A stretch of 64,000 nt of DNA from Simmondsia chinensis (GCA_018398585.1 JAGTTD010000009.1:16373193-16437192), one strand, 5' to 3'; positions 1 through 11,251 are shown, numbered from the stretch's first letter. The notes: generated from the letters alone by a model not told the origin. Numbers and translations: made by a program.

Positions 1-270
1 GGGTCAAATCAGATGACTTGCATTTTATTAAATCATAAAAATCATCTAAAATTGGAATACTTTTCATAAAAATCTGTAACCATTTTTGTTCTTTTTCATT
101 TTGTTTTGTTTCATGTTCTAAACTTCAACTTTACGTCTTTCAAATAGTGCTGAAAATGCTAATTTCGGAACTCATTCAATAATAATTCTTATGGGATGAT
201 ACTCTAGTCATTTTTATATTACTTGATATGACTTAGTGCACTTGATCAGCAAATCACAAAAAGCACATCA
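1..270 (+). repeat. 3' end of an Athila-type LTR (partial)
   Basis: This stretch aligns by eye with the last ~270 bp of the LTRs ending at 4998 and 16421, including the shared terminus GCACATCA. It is visibly more diverged from them than they are from each other. The start lies outside the window. It is followed by the same copia-derived sequence that follows the other two LTRs, so it looks like the end of an additional tandem unit rather than the 5' LTR of the remnant at 537: no primer binding site follows it. Confidence 0.7.
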
Positions 271-536
271 TATAAGTTGAGGCTTGCGAAGGGACCTTTC
301 GGACAATCTAACTCTAACTCAAAATGGATCAAATCTGATTATCATCCCATGATAACACTTGGTTTCTGTTTAGTAAAACTTAATTCCATTAAATAAGTTT
401 TGCTACACTTTAGAATTAAATATATTCACTTAAAATTCCTAAATAACTTTTATTATGACAATTAACCCTTCTATTTGATATCCATGAGCAAAAGCAACTT
501 CAACTACTATCGTTATTTTTCTGACATCTCTTTCGG
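271..536 (-). repeat. Ty1/copia LTR fragment
   Basis: The sequence beginning TATAAGTTGAGG matches the stretches starting at 4999 and 16422, which are the inner end of a minus-strand copia LTR in the tandem copies. Here it stops abruptly at about 536, where Athila gag-coding sequence starts. No coding content is seen. Confidence 0.6.
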
Positions 537-1322
537 TAATGCTAAATTCTTGAAAGAAATCCTATCTAGTAGGAGGAGACTGTAAGAATTTGAGAGCGTG
601 GCACTGAACGAAGAATGTAGTGCGATACTATAAAAGAAGCTTCCTTCTAAACTCAAAGATCTAGGGAGCTCTTCAATACCTTGCACCATTAGCACCAGTA
701 CTTTTATTGGATGCCACTCTCTGGTTTAAAGAAACTTGGTCTAGGTGAAGTAAAGCCCGTCATGGTATCACTCAAATTGGCAGATCCAGAAAAAGCGGTA
801 GAGGATATCTTTGTGAAAATAGACAAGTTCATTTTTTCGGCTGATTTTGTAGTGCTTGATATAGAGGAGGATAAAGAAATGCCTCTAATTCTAGGCCGAC
901 CCTTCCTTGCTATGGGAAGGGCCTTGATAAATGTGCAGAAAGGAAAATTGAACTTAAGGGTAGAAGATGAGTAAGTGACCTTCAATGTTTTTTAACCCAT
1001 AAAGCTTTCATTAGAGAAAGACACTTGTTTTCAAATTGAAGATCAAGTTTCTCCCCCTAAGTCAGAGTCTTTGAGATCCAAAGATGATTTGGTTAAGAAA
1101 GGTGCCAAAATTATAAGGAAAAAAAAAATCTAGGAGTGGTGCATTAAAGTTAAGGATTTCATAGCTGGAGAAGGTAGGGGTGGTCGTGCAAAGATGGGTA
1201 CGAAAAGGTCCATGAAAGAAAATTGTCACTAAAGGCGGATGGGGGAAGTTCCATTCTTTTAAAGGATCTGGGATAGAACATCGTTGGAAATCGAGCTAAC
1301 GACTATAACTTAAGCACTTCTT
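537..1322 (+). pseudogene. Athila-type gag C-terminus / protease remnant
   Basis: Translation gives the Athila-typical motifs AKFLKEIL and EECSAILQKKLP (about 541-650), IPCT (about 676), then MPLSGLKKLGLGE from 711, PLILGRPFLA and the tail LRVEDE to ~974. This is the conserved end of Athila gag running into the retropepsin-like protease. The catalytic D-L-G-A-S segment that should lie between IPCT and MPLS is missing, only about 20 nt remaining there, so the protease would be inactive. A stop at ~972 and further stops follow. No RT, RNase H or integrase follows; the text passes directly into the element's 3' UTR, so this is an internal-deletion derivative. Family assignment is by motif recognition. 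Confidence 0.8.
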
Positions 1323-1340
1323 GGGAGGTAACCCAAGTTT
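1323..1340. repeat. LINE target-site duplication, left copy
   Basis: The 18-mer GGGAGGTAACCCAAGTTT occurs here and again at 2150-2167, flanking the LINE fragment. It is part of the conserved 3' UTR motif of the Athila element. Confidence 0.85.
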
Positions 1341-2149
1341 TTTTTTTTGGTAAGTCAGTGTGAAAATATCATATATGAAAGAATATATGTACAAGTCAAT
1401 GAGGGGCATACCCCAAGCCAAGGCCCAAGGCCTTCATCAAAGAATCAATCCGAAGAGAGAAACCAAAACAACGAAATCAAAAGCCAACAAGGCCAAACAA
1501 AAAGTACAAAGCCAAAAAAGCGAAAACAAAGCTAGTGCTCAATCCCCTACTCCTGCAAGAGCTGTGAGTGACGATGGGCACCGCAAAGCGTAGGAGCAGC
1601 AATGAGACGGCTGCGAACCAATCCTGTGATCTCCTCAGTGACAACTGCAGAAGGCCTGGACTGGGAGCTCTGGATCCTCAGGTTACGCTCGTACCAGAGG
1701 ATGTAAACCGTCACCGAAAGATAAAGGCGGGCAAGGATCCGATCAACCCGCGACCACGGAGCCTGGAAGCAGCCCATTGAACTAGCTCATGATAAGGAAG
1801 CAAAGGCCAGGCGAAAGAGGTGCGGGAAGACACCCTAGACCAGACAGTAGCAGAGAAGCTGCAACTGAAGAAGAGATGGCTGTGCGACTCATCATCTGAC
1901 CCACACAACACACAAGTAGCCCAAACATCCTGCACTCGATGCCTCAGCAGTCTGTCAAACGTCCAAAGCCGCTCACAAGAGGCAAGCCAGAGAATGAAGG
2001 AGTGCCTTGGTATATGTAGCTGGAACCAGAGGAGATGGTGGATGGAGTCGTCCTCCCTCCGACCACAGATCATCTCCCAAGCTGACCTAGTGGAGAAGAC
2101 CCCAGAAGGGTCACCCATCCACCGCACGCTATCAGCTACCCCCGGTCGG
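1341..2149 (-). mobile_element. 5'-truncated L1-type LINE insertion
   Basis: About 0.8 kb lies between two copies of an 18-bp direct repeat. On the minus strand it reads: zinc-binding domain of a LINE reverse transcriptase, ORF end, a U-rich 3' UTR, then a poly(A) tail, seen as the T run from ~1338 to 1348 on the plus strand. Long variable TSDs, 5' truncation and a terminal A-tail are the signature of target-primed reverse transcription. It sits inside the Athila 3' UTR and is therefore younger than that element. It is absent from the second tandem copy, because the duplicated segment starts further right, at 2454. Confidence 0.88.
1547..2149 (-). pseudogene. LINE RT zinc-binding (zf-RVT) domain, 3' end of ORF2
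   Basis: From ~2140 downward the minus strand reads GVFSTRSAWEMI, IPRHSFILWLA, TFDRLLRHRV, CVLCG and ESHSHLFFSCSFS, the arrangement of the plant LINE zf-RVT domain (PF13966) with its CxxC...H...C pattern. A frameshift near 1711-1780 moves the reading frame; the continuation contains LYLSVTVYILWYERN, the usual end of plant L1 ORF2. Only the last ~200 codons remain; endonuclease and RT domains are absent. It is dead because of the truncation and the frameshift. Confidence 0.85.
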
Positions 2150-2167
2150 GGGAGGTAACCCAAGTTT
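2150..2167. repeat. LINE target-site duplication, right copy
   Basis: Second copy of GGGAGGTAACCCAAGTTT, at the 5' (truncated) end of the minus-strand LINE. Confidence 0.85.
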
Positions 2168-3561
2168 CCTTTCCTTACTACTTTTCTTTTAATTTTTGTT
2201 AATTATTTTCTTATGTTTTTGAACATTTTGTTCAACGGGATTTTTAAAGTAGGTTTGGTGGTAACATAATGAAAACATTCACCATCTAAAAGCAAACCTC
2301 AAACGTGCAAACTATCTCTCACCTATAGTTACGTTCTTTGTATTTCTATTAACTTTGAGGACAATGTTAACTTTAAGTTTGGGGGTGGGAGAAATATTTG
2401 TTCACAATTTTTTAAATTTTTGAGAAAAACCTTTAAGTAAAGGTTTCCCGTGTAGTCCTATTTTATATTTAGAGTTCTCTTTAGTGCCTCCCAGAGTTTG
2501 AAGCCATTGTATGGGGATGTAGATGGTGTCAGCAAACAGAAAAAAAAAATATTTTTTTTCCTAATCATTAGTGTTTTTAAAATATCATTACGGATTTCGA
2601 ACCAAAAAAAAAAGATAAATTTTTTTGAGATTATCATCATGCTTTTTAGGGGATTTTTCTGCTTTTTTTTGCTCGATTACTTTAATTGGATTTGAATAAC
2701 TTGAGAATCAATTGTTTTTGTGTTCTAAATGCAAAACAAGATGCATTCTAAAGGCACTATCTTTATGGAGCCACGGTATCTGAGTACACTAGTTAGCATG
2801 GGTGGTTTGCATTTCTTTCTGATTGGTGGTGTCTCTTGCCATGCGCTCATTGCCCTAGGTCAGGAGTTCGATTCTCGATGAAGATATACTCATGCAATCA
2901 TAATGAGGAAGTATCAATGGTGGCGCCTTACTGATGCGATCACCGACTAGGGGTCAAGAGTTCGATTCTTGCTGAAGATATACTCATGCAATCATAATGA
3001 GGGCATCTTAGTGGTGGCGTCTTTTACCCATGCGGTCATCGTCCAGGGGTCAGGAGTTCGATTCCAGCTGAAGATATACTCACGCTTTCATATTGAGGGC
3101 GTCTCACTGGTGGCTTCTCTTACCTCTGCGGTCATCGCCCAAGGGTCAAGAGTTCGATTCTCGTCGAAGATATATTAGTGGGCCGGGGTTGGCTTGGGTA
3201 GATCGTTCCCTCATAAAAGTAAATAAATAGAAAAAATTAGAAGAGAAAATTTTCTGATTAACGTTTAGCCTTGGGCATACTTGAGAAATCTTGTTATGAG
3301 TGGCATGATTTTGGCATCCATTCAGTTTGAGTGTCTTGAGATTAAAAAGAACGAATAAACTTCATTTTGCTTAGCCAACTATTGAATTTGGTTACCTAGG
3401 TGACTGACAGGTTTTTCCTTAGAAAGATTGTTTTGCTTTTAGAACCTTGGTCATTTTTTTTCTAATAGAAGTAGTCTTGCTTTGAATTGTGTTAAAAATT
3501 CTTAAAAACCACGAGACCATGCGCCTTAATGTTTAGCCTTGCTAGAAGACAAGCAAGATAT
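2168..3561 (+). other. Athila 3' untranslated region, copy 1
   Basis: This is non-coding sequence between the remnant gag/PR and the LTR. It contains AAGTTTGGGGGTGGG near 2372 (a polypurine-tract-like run), A/T-rich homopolymer stretches at ~2540-2640, a ~95-bp tandem repeat block (2788-3172), and ends at the polypurine tract. The same order is found at 13867-15000 and, inverted, at 41229-43030. The 11.4-kb tandem duplication starts inside it at ~2454. Confidence 0.75.
2788..3172 (+). repeat. ~95-bp tandem repeat block in Athila 3' UTR
   Basis: Four imperfect units are recognised by AAGATATACTCATGC-type starts at 2881, 2975 and 3071 and AAGATATATT at 3167 (spacings 94, 96, 96), each preceded by GGGTCAAGAGTTCGATTCTC or a close variant. 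The GTTCGATTC core resembles a pol III B box / tRNA T-loop. No full tRNA cloverleaf can be drawn. Confidence 0.85.
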
Positions 3562-3577
3562 AAGTTTGGGGGTATTT
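3562..3577 (+). other. Polypurine tract
   Basis: AAGTTTGGGGGTATTT lies immediately before the LTR start TGATAAGTC. The same sequence precedes the LTR at 15001 and, inverted, at 41213-41228. It primes plus-strand DNA synthesis. Confidence 0.85.
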
Positions 3578-4998
3578 TGATAAGTCTAATTTAGTGCATA
3601 ATTATTCATATCATTTAGATTCATTTTCTAACCATTTTATATCACATGTTCATCTCTTTCGCTCTACTTCACTCCTATCGTTATTTTCATGTAAAAACAC
3701 TCAATTTATGCTAATTCTTGCTCGGTCTTATCGTCAACAAGATACATTAAAGAAAAGAAACAAATGGGCTAAGGGCACCAAAAGCACATAGTTTAGCAAG
3801 GAAACAACAACTTAGACAACTTATAACAACTTGGAAAAATGGGCGGCCAATTGAGCTAATCAAGTGCAAGAACTTCTCAAGAACTTCATGAAAACATCAA
3901 AACTGATGTAAAGGCTGAAGTTTGGGCGGCAACATGGTGTAAAAAATGAAGAAATCAGCAACTTGATCCAAGGGACTGAAAATGGGCGGCAATGGGCGGC
4001 TTTCTTAGCAAATGAGGATGAACTTGTGACATTTTTTTTTATTTCATGACTTCCCATCCTTGAATACTATAAATAGGGAAGTTTGGGAGGTCTTTTAGCA
4101 TCAATTCATCCATAAAAAACTCAAAACAAAGTAGTAGAGAGCTTAGAAAAACCGTAGGAGGAGGAGGGACGGAAGGAAAGTCTGGCTTGTAATTTAATAT
4201 TTTCAAGTTCTTTTCTATCCTTTTCTCCTTTAAGGTCATAGATTTTTTTCTTAGTTTTTCTCTGTATTATGTATACCATGAGCTAATTTTGACTTTCCAA
4301 GGTAACGATGTAGCCTAAGTTATAATATACGCTCTTTTCTAATTTAACGTATTCGAAGTTTGCTTATTGCGCTATTTGAGTGTTTGTCATTGTTCTTCAT
4401 GAGTTTTGAATTCTTGATAACTATTCAGAGCATATAATGATTCATAATAAGTCCAAAAGGAGATTTATGATGGACGCTAAAGTGATAAAGACCCCAAATT
4501 GAGCGAATGCTAGAGATAGATTAACGCGATTTGTGTGGTCTTGAGTGAAAACCATGGATCTTCAAAACTCCTTTTGTATTTAAATTGATGCAAGGGATTG
4601 ATGAGTTAATATGTAAAAGAGCATTCTAAATGTTGCTCGAGATAGAATATCTAGTAAATAGGGTTTTTCGACCATCAACACATAATAACAACTTGAATAT
4701 CGAGATTAGAATGGCGTATTGATGCAACTAGATCAAATCGGATGCCTTGGATCTTGTTAAATCATAAAAATCATCTACAATTGGAATTCTTTTCATAAAA
4801 ATTAGTAACCATTTTTGTTCTTTTTCATTTTGTTTTGTTTCATGTTAAGAACTTTAACTTTCAGTCTTTCAAATAGTATTGAAACTACTAATTTCGGAAC
4901 TCATTCAATAATAATTCTTATGGGACAATACTCTACTCATTCCTATATTATTTGATCGACTTAGTGCACTTGCTAAGCAAATCACAAAAAGCACATCA
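3578..4998 (+). repeat. Athila-type 3' LTR, copy 1 (1421 bp)
   Basis: It starts TGATAAGTCTAATTTAG after the polypurine tract and ends CACATCA, so it has TG...CA termini. A TATA box (TATAAATA) is at 4068-4075 within CTATAAATAGGGAAG, likely the U3 promoter. Its counterpart at 15001-16421 has exactly the same length. Related but longer LTRs (1803 and 1718 bp) bound the minus-strand element at 39410-46508. No matching 5' LTR with a primer binding site is present upstream in the window. No significant ORF. Confidence 0.85.
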
Positions 4999-6220
4999 TA
5001 TAAGTTGAGGCTTGGGAAGGGACCTCATGGACAATCTAACTCTAGCTCTAAATTGGTCAAATTTGACTATCATCTCGTGATAACAATTGATTTCCATTGA
5101 GTAAAACTTAGTTCCAATAAATAAATTTTACTGCAATCTAGAATTAAATGTACTCACTTAAATTTCCCAAATAACTTTTATTACGACAATTGACCCCTCT
5201 ATTTGATATCCATGAGCAAAAGTAACTTTAAGTACTATCGTTACTTTCTCACATCTCTTACCGTAGTCTATGATTCACCCTTCACGAACAATTCAATAAT
5301 ACCGAAGCAATTTTCTCACTGATTCAAAGTGTCGAAAATATGGAACACTTTGGTCAAAGATTCTAGAATCCGTTCATATGCTTGCGAATCGACTAAGGGA
5401 ACATCTTTATCTCGTTAGAGACTATAGATTCCACGTAAAACAACTACTCCCGTTACACTTCATGCTGTTACCTAGTGCACATAAGATTCAAGTCAATGCA
5501 CTTTGACTACTCCTTTTGGCACTTAACAACTACGAACAATCCTTACATGTGTTCGAACTCTTTCTTGGGTTTAGAGTTATTGTCCTATGGAATTAATTAT
5601 TTCTGGTAGTAGTTAATAAACAAATAATTAGGTGGTTCTGCTCAATGCTCCAATCATATAAACAACACCAATATTACATTCTTAGCTTAAGAAAGGTAGC
5701 CGGCTAAGGCGCCTTTACTTTCTAAATGAATGCTTTTCTAAGCCCGGTGATTCTGCTCGTCAGCAAAATGGCATAAACCTGCCTGGCTGCCAAAGCTGAG
5801 GTTGAGGGTTCAAGTCCCTCCTTCCGCTCCTGGCTTGGAATTCCATCTCTAGTTGGAGGTTTCAGTTCGAAGGTTAGAAAATGTGGTGCGGGTTGCTTCC
5901 ATATGACTAAGACAAGTCGTCAAAAATATCATGCTATAGTCTTATCAGATAAGTTGTCCAAACTTACCACCGACTACAAACATACTTTGGTAACATATCA
6001 CTAGTTTGATCCAATTCAATACATGGTCCAATCTCATTATTCACTAAACCAAACCTGACATGTCATCTTGGACAATGTCAATCTCATGGAATGTTTTAGA
6101 ACACACTCACACGCATGTTTGACTTGAAAAACATAATCATAAATTAAATAAATTAAACAATTTCATTTATTTAATATTTAATGCTAACTAATTGGGTTTA
6201 CCAGGACACTAATTCCATCA
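4999..6220 (-). repeat. Ty1/copia 3' LTR, minus strand, copy 1 (truncated)
   Basis: On the minus strand the LTR starts at 6220 as TGATGGAATTAGTGTCC, directly after a polypurine run (AAGTAGGAGAT, plus 6221-6231), the usual arrangement at a copia 3' LTR. It runs to 4999, where it abuts the Athila LTR terminus, so its other end is lost. A tRNA T-arm-like hairpin (GAGGG-TTCAAGT-CCCTC, 5804-5820) lies inside it. At 6137-6141 it keeps the unoccupied TCATA site that is filled in copy 2. No coding sequence. Confidence 0.65.
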
Positions 6221-7038
6221 ATCTCCTACTTGTCCTAATCCCAATTAGCCCGGCATTGCGTAACTATCCCTTTAGGATCTATCAATTTTTTGACTATAAA
6301 CTTTGACCAATACAGATCTTTCATTGTCCCATCCTTTCGCTCACATGCTTTCATCTATAATGAACCTTTTGAGTCAAGTAAACTACTTAACAACTTCATA
6401 GCTGTCAAGTACCCGACTTCCATAACGAAGTAAGCAATACAAAACTGCTTCACTCTTTACTATCTAATGACTCCCAATAAAAGGTAAACATGGATTTCAG
6501 ACCTCACATGACTAAACTCCCTTTTAAATAAACAACCCATAACAAACTCAAATTCTTTCTTTTGAATCTCATCTTAGACTTTTAACTGATCGGACAATTA
6601 AACTTTAACAGCTTAAAACAATTCTTCACCATTCTTAATTAGTAGAATGTTATTTATATACAACACTTAGAAACTCTCTACTTTCTTGTTATGTCACTCA
6701 TACACTGATGGTTCACCAACGTTGATTCAAATCAGTAGGATTTGATTACCCGGCATCTAATCTACTATTCAATGAACAAGATGCTTACATAAGTCTACAA
6801 ATAGACTTCCCTAGTTTGTATTATACATGCTTCTCACTCTTGGAAACAAGCTTGCCCAGTTGTATCATATAAACAACTTTCTAAGATGGCCATTCAGAAA
6901 ATGTCATCTTGAAGTATCCTTATGGAATTAAGTATGACATCTGGCTAGAAGGTTTCATCAAAGACGATTCCTTCCCTTAGGGCATAACCCAATTCCATCA
7001 ATCTGTCTTGGAGGTCTCTACCTTCTTGCCCACTCGAT
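6221..7038 (-). pseudogene. Ty1/copia RT/3'-end remnant, copy 1
   Basis: On the minus strand the stretch at about 6900-7020 reads GYALREGIVFDETF followed after a stop by ILNSIRIL, the conserved N-terminal block of copia RT (canonically DETFSPV...SIR.LL). Below it the frame is destroyed and much of RT plus RNase H is missing, since only ~0.8 kb separates this block from the LTR. The upstream part of the same element continues after the chromovirus insertion in copy 2, at 33576. Confidence 0.7.
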
Positions 7039-7442
7039 TGTTATGATTCAAGCTCAAACTTGAATCATAACCCAAGATAGAAGAAGAATTTTAGATGAGA
7101 ATTAGAGAGAGAGAGTTAGGGTTGAGAAGAAGAAAACTGTTCAATTCATTCAATACCATTCTTACAAGAAACTATCTCACTACTTATGGCTTTTGAGCTA
7201 AGAATGAACACATAAGAAGATATAATGCATCGGGACACAATGAGCAACCGACTTACAAACTTAGCTGCCAAAATTGACCAAGACACTAACCGAACTACCC
7301 GACCTTATAGCCAAAGGCTACATTCAAACATAACACTAAAATTTGACTTATTACAACCTTTCAAAAGCAAGATAGAACAATTACAAGCAATTACCACTCT
7401 AATTCAAAACCACTTCAGTTCATAACAACTCAGATCATGACA
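7039..7442 (-). repeat. Chromovirus 3' LTR, minus strand, copy 1 (404 bp)
   Basis: On the minus strand it starts TGTCATGATCTGAG at 7442 and ends ATCATAACA at 7039. It is preceded (plus 7443-7460) by a decayed polypurine tract. Flanking bases TCGAT at 7034-7038 correspond to the TSD TCGAC seen intact around copy 2, one base changed. Same length as its copy-2 counterpart (22443-22846) and homologous to the 5' LTR at 33154-33575. Confidence 0.85.
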
Positions 7443-10400
7443 ATACCTATCCCTCAAAAGCATTCTTGTCTCAAGAATGGAAAGAAGGGAATTGGGTCTT
7501 AAGGAAGTTCAAGTTCTCCCATGTAGCATTCTCCAATTCAAAATTGGCCCACTTCACAAGCACCCCCTTACAATCTTTTCACTGATGTTGAACTGCTCAA
7601 GAATCCCACAGAGCAACAGGATCTTGCACAACACTTCCTTGGGCCGTAGGTTATACGGGTACTGCAGTACTGGTAGAACCTTCTGCCACATGCTTCTTCA
7701 AGAGGGAAACATGGAACACTGGGTGCACGAAAGAGTCAGGGGGCAACTCCAACTTGTAAGCTGCCTTTCCAAGCTTCTCAAAGACCTTGTAAGGCCCAAA
7801 GTAACGAGCAAAAGGCTTGACATTCCTACGCACTACCACGGTAGCTTGTCTATAAGGCTGTAGCTTCAAGAACACCTTAAAAGCCTTGTCAGTTCTCTTT
7901 TTTTTTTTATTCAAAATATTTCATTCTTGCGTGTGCTAATTGGAGATTATCTTTAAGTTGCTGCACTAATTTCTGTCTTTGAGTTAAGAAATCATGAACT
8001 TTAACAATCTTTAAAGTTGCTCCTTGCAAAACAAAGGAGGGGGTAGATCATACCCATACAATGCCTTGAATGGAGTGGTACCCAAGAATGAATGAGCATG
8101 TGTGTTGTACCAAAACACAGCAGAGGATAACCCCTTGTGCCAATTCTTAGGGTGATTGAATTTCATTCCTCTCAAATACTGCTCCACATATTGATTTACT
8201 CTCTTTGTTTTCCCATCCGTTTGGGGATGGTATAAAAAACTCAAAGCAAGTGTTGATCCTAGCAATAAGAATAGTTCACACCAAAATTAGCTAGTAAAAA
8301 ACCTATCCCGATCAGAAATGATAGAGTGTGGTACCCCATGAAGCTTCTAGATGTGATCTACAAACAATCTTGCAAGCCTTTCAGCTGTAGTTAGATGATG
8401 GAGGGCAATGAAATGTCCAAACTTGGTAAAACGATCTACCACCACCCAAATGATCTCCTTTTCCACTGACTTAGGCAACCCTTCAATAAAATCCATACTA
8501 ATGTGTTTCCAAGCTCTCTCTCCGAAATAGGTAAGGGTTGAAGTAACCCTTGATAGTGAAGATGATCACTTTTTGTGCGTTGACAAGTCTCACAGATCTG
8601 AACCAACTCAACTGCACCTTTCTTCATTCCCTGCCAATGAAAAAACTGCCTTAGCCTCTGAAATGTGCCTTCAATACCAGAATGGCCACCCTAAGAAGAT
8701 GAGTGAAAGGTTAAGATCACGTGCTTCCTTAAATCTATTGTTGCCCAATGTAAATTCTTCCTTCGAATCTGAGTAGACCCTTACTGATAAAAAGATCCAG
8801 ATTGACTCCTTGAGACTTCTTCACACTGAAAATAGTAATACATTCTAAAGCAAATCCATCCCCTTCATAAGAATCAAGTCGCCCTTCCATCCAGGCTGGA
8901 AAAATTAATGAAATTACGGTACATGAAGCAGGTTCCGCTTCTTCTTGCCTTCTTAAAAGAGCATCAGCTGCCAAGTTTTCCTTTCAACTTCTGTACTCAA
9001 ATTGAGTAGTCTAACCCCAACATCTTCATAAGCCCCTTGCACTGAATTCTTGTGGTAATCTTTTGCTCAAGCAAGTACTTAGGGCTTGGATGATCAGTTC
9101 TTATGATGAAGTGATGTCCCTCGAGGTAATGTCTTCATTTATGAACAACCATCAAAATTGCAAGGTATTCCTTTTTATAAATCGATAAGCCTAGATGTCT
9201 TGGGCTTAAAGCCTAACTGAGATAACCAAAGGCCTCCCTCCCTGAAATAAGACTGCTCCAACCCCATTGCTGCAGGCATCAGTTTCAAGAATGAATGGCA
9301 CAAGGAAGTCTGGCATTGCAAGAATAGGAGCTATGCTCATGGCAATCTTCAACTGATGTAACACTACTTGAGCTGAATCAGACGATAAGAAGGCATCTTT
9401 CTTAAGTAGATCTGTCAAAGGCTTGGCAACTAGACCATAACCAGCTATGAATTTGCAGTAATAGCCTGTCAATCCCAGAAATCCCCTTAACTACTTGAGT
9501 GTTAAAAGAGTAGGCCAATCTTTCATTGCTTGAATCTTGAAAGGATTTGTCGCTACACCTTCACCCAATAATACATGACCCACATATTCCACTTGACTTC
9601 TTGCAGGAACATTTAGACAGCTTCGCAAAAAACTTGTGCTGTCTCATGATACTGAACACTTGTTCCAGATGCACAATGTGAGCCTCCAAAGATGAGCTAT
9701 ATACAAAAATGTCATCAAAGAAAGCAAGAACTAACTTCCTCGAGAATGGCTTGAACATTGAATTCATTAGAGCTTGAAATGGTGCTGGAGCATTAGACAA
9801 TCCAAATGGCATTACCACAAATTCATAGTGCCCATGATGTGTTCGAAACACACTCTCGTAAATGTCTTGATGCGACAATCTAATCTCATAATGACCCTGC
9901 CTCAAATCCAACTTTGAGAAATACAGTGCCCCATACAACTCATCTAAGAGATCATTAATGATAGGGATTGGGAATATGTCCTTAATTGCAAGTGAATTAA
10001 GCTTCCTGTAATCAATACACATCTGAGAAGGCCCATCCTTGTTTCTAACCTTTGTTTGTAACCAGTATCACTGGTGATGCAAATGGGCTATGACATTGTC
10101 CAATGAACTTAGTCCTCAATTTAAGATGTCTGTGAGTGAGGATACTCGTGAGGTCTCAGGCTCACTGGATTAGAGTTTGCTTTTAAGGGAATAACGTGAT
10201 CTAGTGTCCTCTTAGGAGGAAGAGCTACTGGCTGCTCAAATAAGTCACTATAGTCCAGTATGGGTTTGCCAATTGCAGGATCATAATTCACTTGAGTATT
10301 GGTTGGAGTAGCCTCCATAGAAAATAATTGTCCTATCCATTGATATGATCCCTTCTTGATCACTGCCTGCAATATTTTGCCATTCATCCATTGCAATTGT

Positions 10401-10901
10401 CCTTCCTCCATGATCCTTTATAACTTCACACATTGGCCATTTCTTTCAAACGAAACTGAGAGCTAAGCAAAATCAAACACCAAGGGGCTAATAGTTTTCA
10501 TCCAATCAACACCCAAAACCTTGTCATAGCCTCCTAATCTCAAAACTCTAAGGTCATAAACGAAATTACGTCCTTGGATCTGCCAACAGAATTGCCTACA
10601 CTTTATCTGTGCTAAAATCAAATTTTCATCAGCAACTGTTACTGCAAGAGTGCTTGTCTTATTCATCTCATGGCCCACAACTCTCATAACCTTAGGATCC
10701 ACAAAGCTATGTGCACTACCACTGTTAATTAGAATCCGTAGAGGCTTGCAGCTGGCCTCTCCGTTGATCGTTATTGTATTGTGTGAGCTATTCCCTGTCA
10801 AGGCCTTTAATAAAATCTCCATTTATCCTCATCTGACTCCTCCTAAACACCCTCCACTTGCTCACTGTCTAGATCCTCCATTTCCTGGCCTTCCTAAAGC
10901 C
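7443..10901 (-). pseudogene. Ty3/gypsy chromovirus pol, minus strand, copy 1
   Basis: Reading down the minus strand: protease 10822-10463 (ILINSGSAHSFVD, catalytic D changed to N); RT about 10150-9206 with the FFDDIFVYS active site near 9730; RNase H to ~8735, ending in AADALLRR; integrase 8627-7651 with CETCQR, a DF-I-EG block now frameshifted, and HPQTDGKTKRVNQ; then a chromodomain around 7480-7575 (LVKWANFELENATWENL). Stops and frameshifts separate these blocks, and the integrase SDRD segment (~8300-8430) lies outside any frame. The gag half is missing here because a plus-strand chromovirus starts at 10902 and is itself cut at 13863. Short LTRs plus a chromodomain suggest a Reina-like clade; that is an inference. 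Confidence 0.85.
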
Positions 10902-11251
10902 GGTTATGATTTCTCCTGTTTTCAGTCTTGTAATCCATGTATTGAATTGTTTGGACTCTTGTATTGCTTTTGAAATGTTGGTAGTTCAATTATTGGTTGT
11001 TCTTCTTTGCGCAAAGTTCGGTTAATAGCTAAATTGTTGCTAGTTTGGCGGTTAAGGCTTAGTGAGAGATATTTTTTATTCATTGTATCTAGTTTCTCCT
11101 ACAAGAGGGTAAAACCTTGTAATTCTTGAGATATTTTTCTCTGTCTTCTCATCTCTTCTCTAACTTTCACCTAACCTCATTTCTCCTCCCTAAACTCTCT
11201 GTTCACAAGTTAACTTCAATTCCTTAAATTGAAGCTTAACAATTAGAATCA
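10902..11251 (+). repeat. Chromovirus 5' LTR, plus strand, copy 1 (350 bp)
   Basis: Homologous to 26329-26671 and to the 3' LTR at 31584-31957. It starts GGTTATGATTTCTCC (canonical TG decayed to GG, in both tandem copies) and ends GAAGCTTAACA. Relative to the 3' LTR it lacks about 30 bp near 11130. It inserts between the gag and protease regions of the minus-strand chromovirus. Confidence 0.85.

Noticed and set aside
2788..3172. CRISPR-like array or cluster of tRNA genes
   Set aside because: Units are contiguous without unique spacers, so not CRISPR. Each has a T-loop-like GTTCGATTC but no matching acceptor stem, D arm or anticodon arm.
5750..5830. tRNA or plastid-derived tRNA gene
   Set aside because: GAGGG-TTCAAGT-CCCTC at 5804-5820 forms a good T arm, but the 7 bases after it have no complementary 5' acceptor strand at the right distance. 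It lies inside a copia LTR in both tandem copies.
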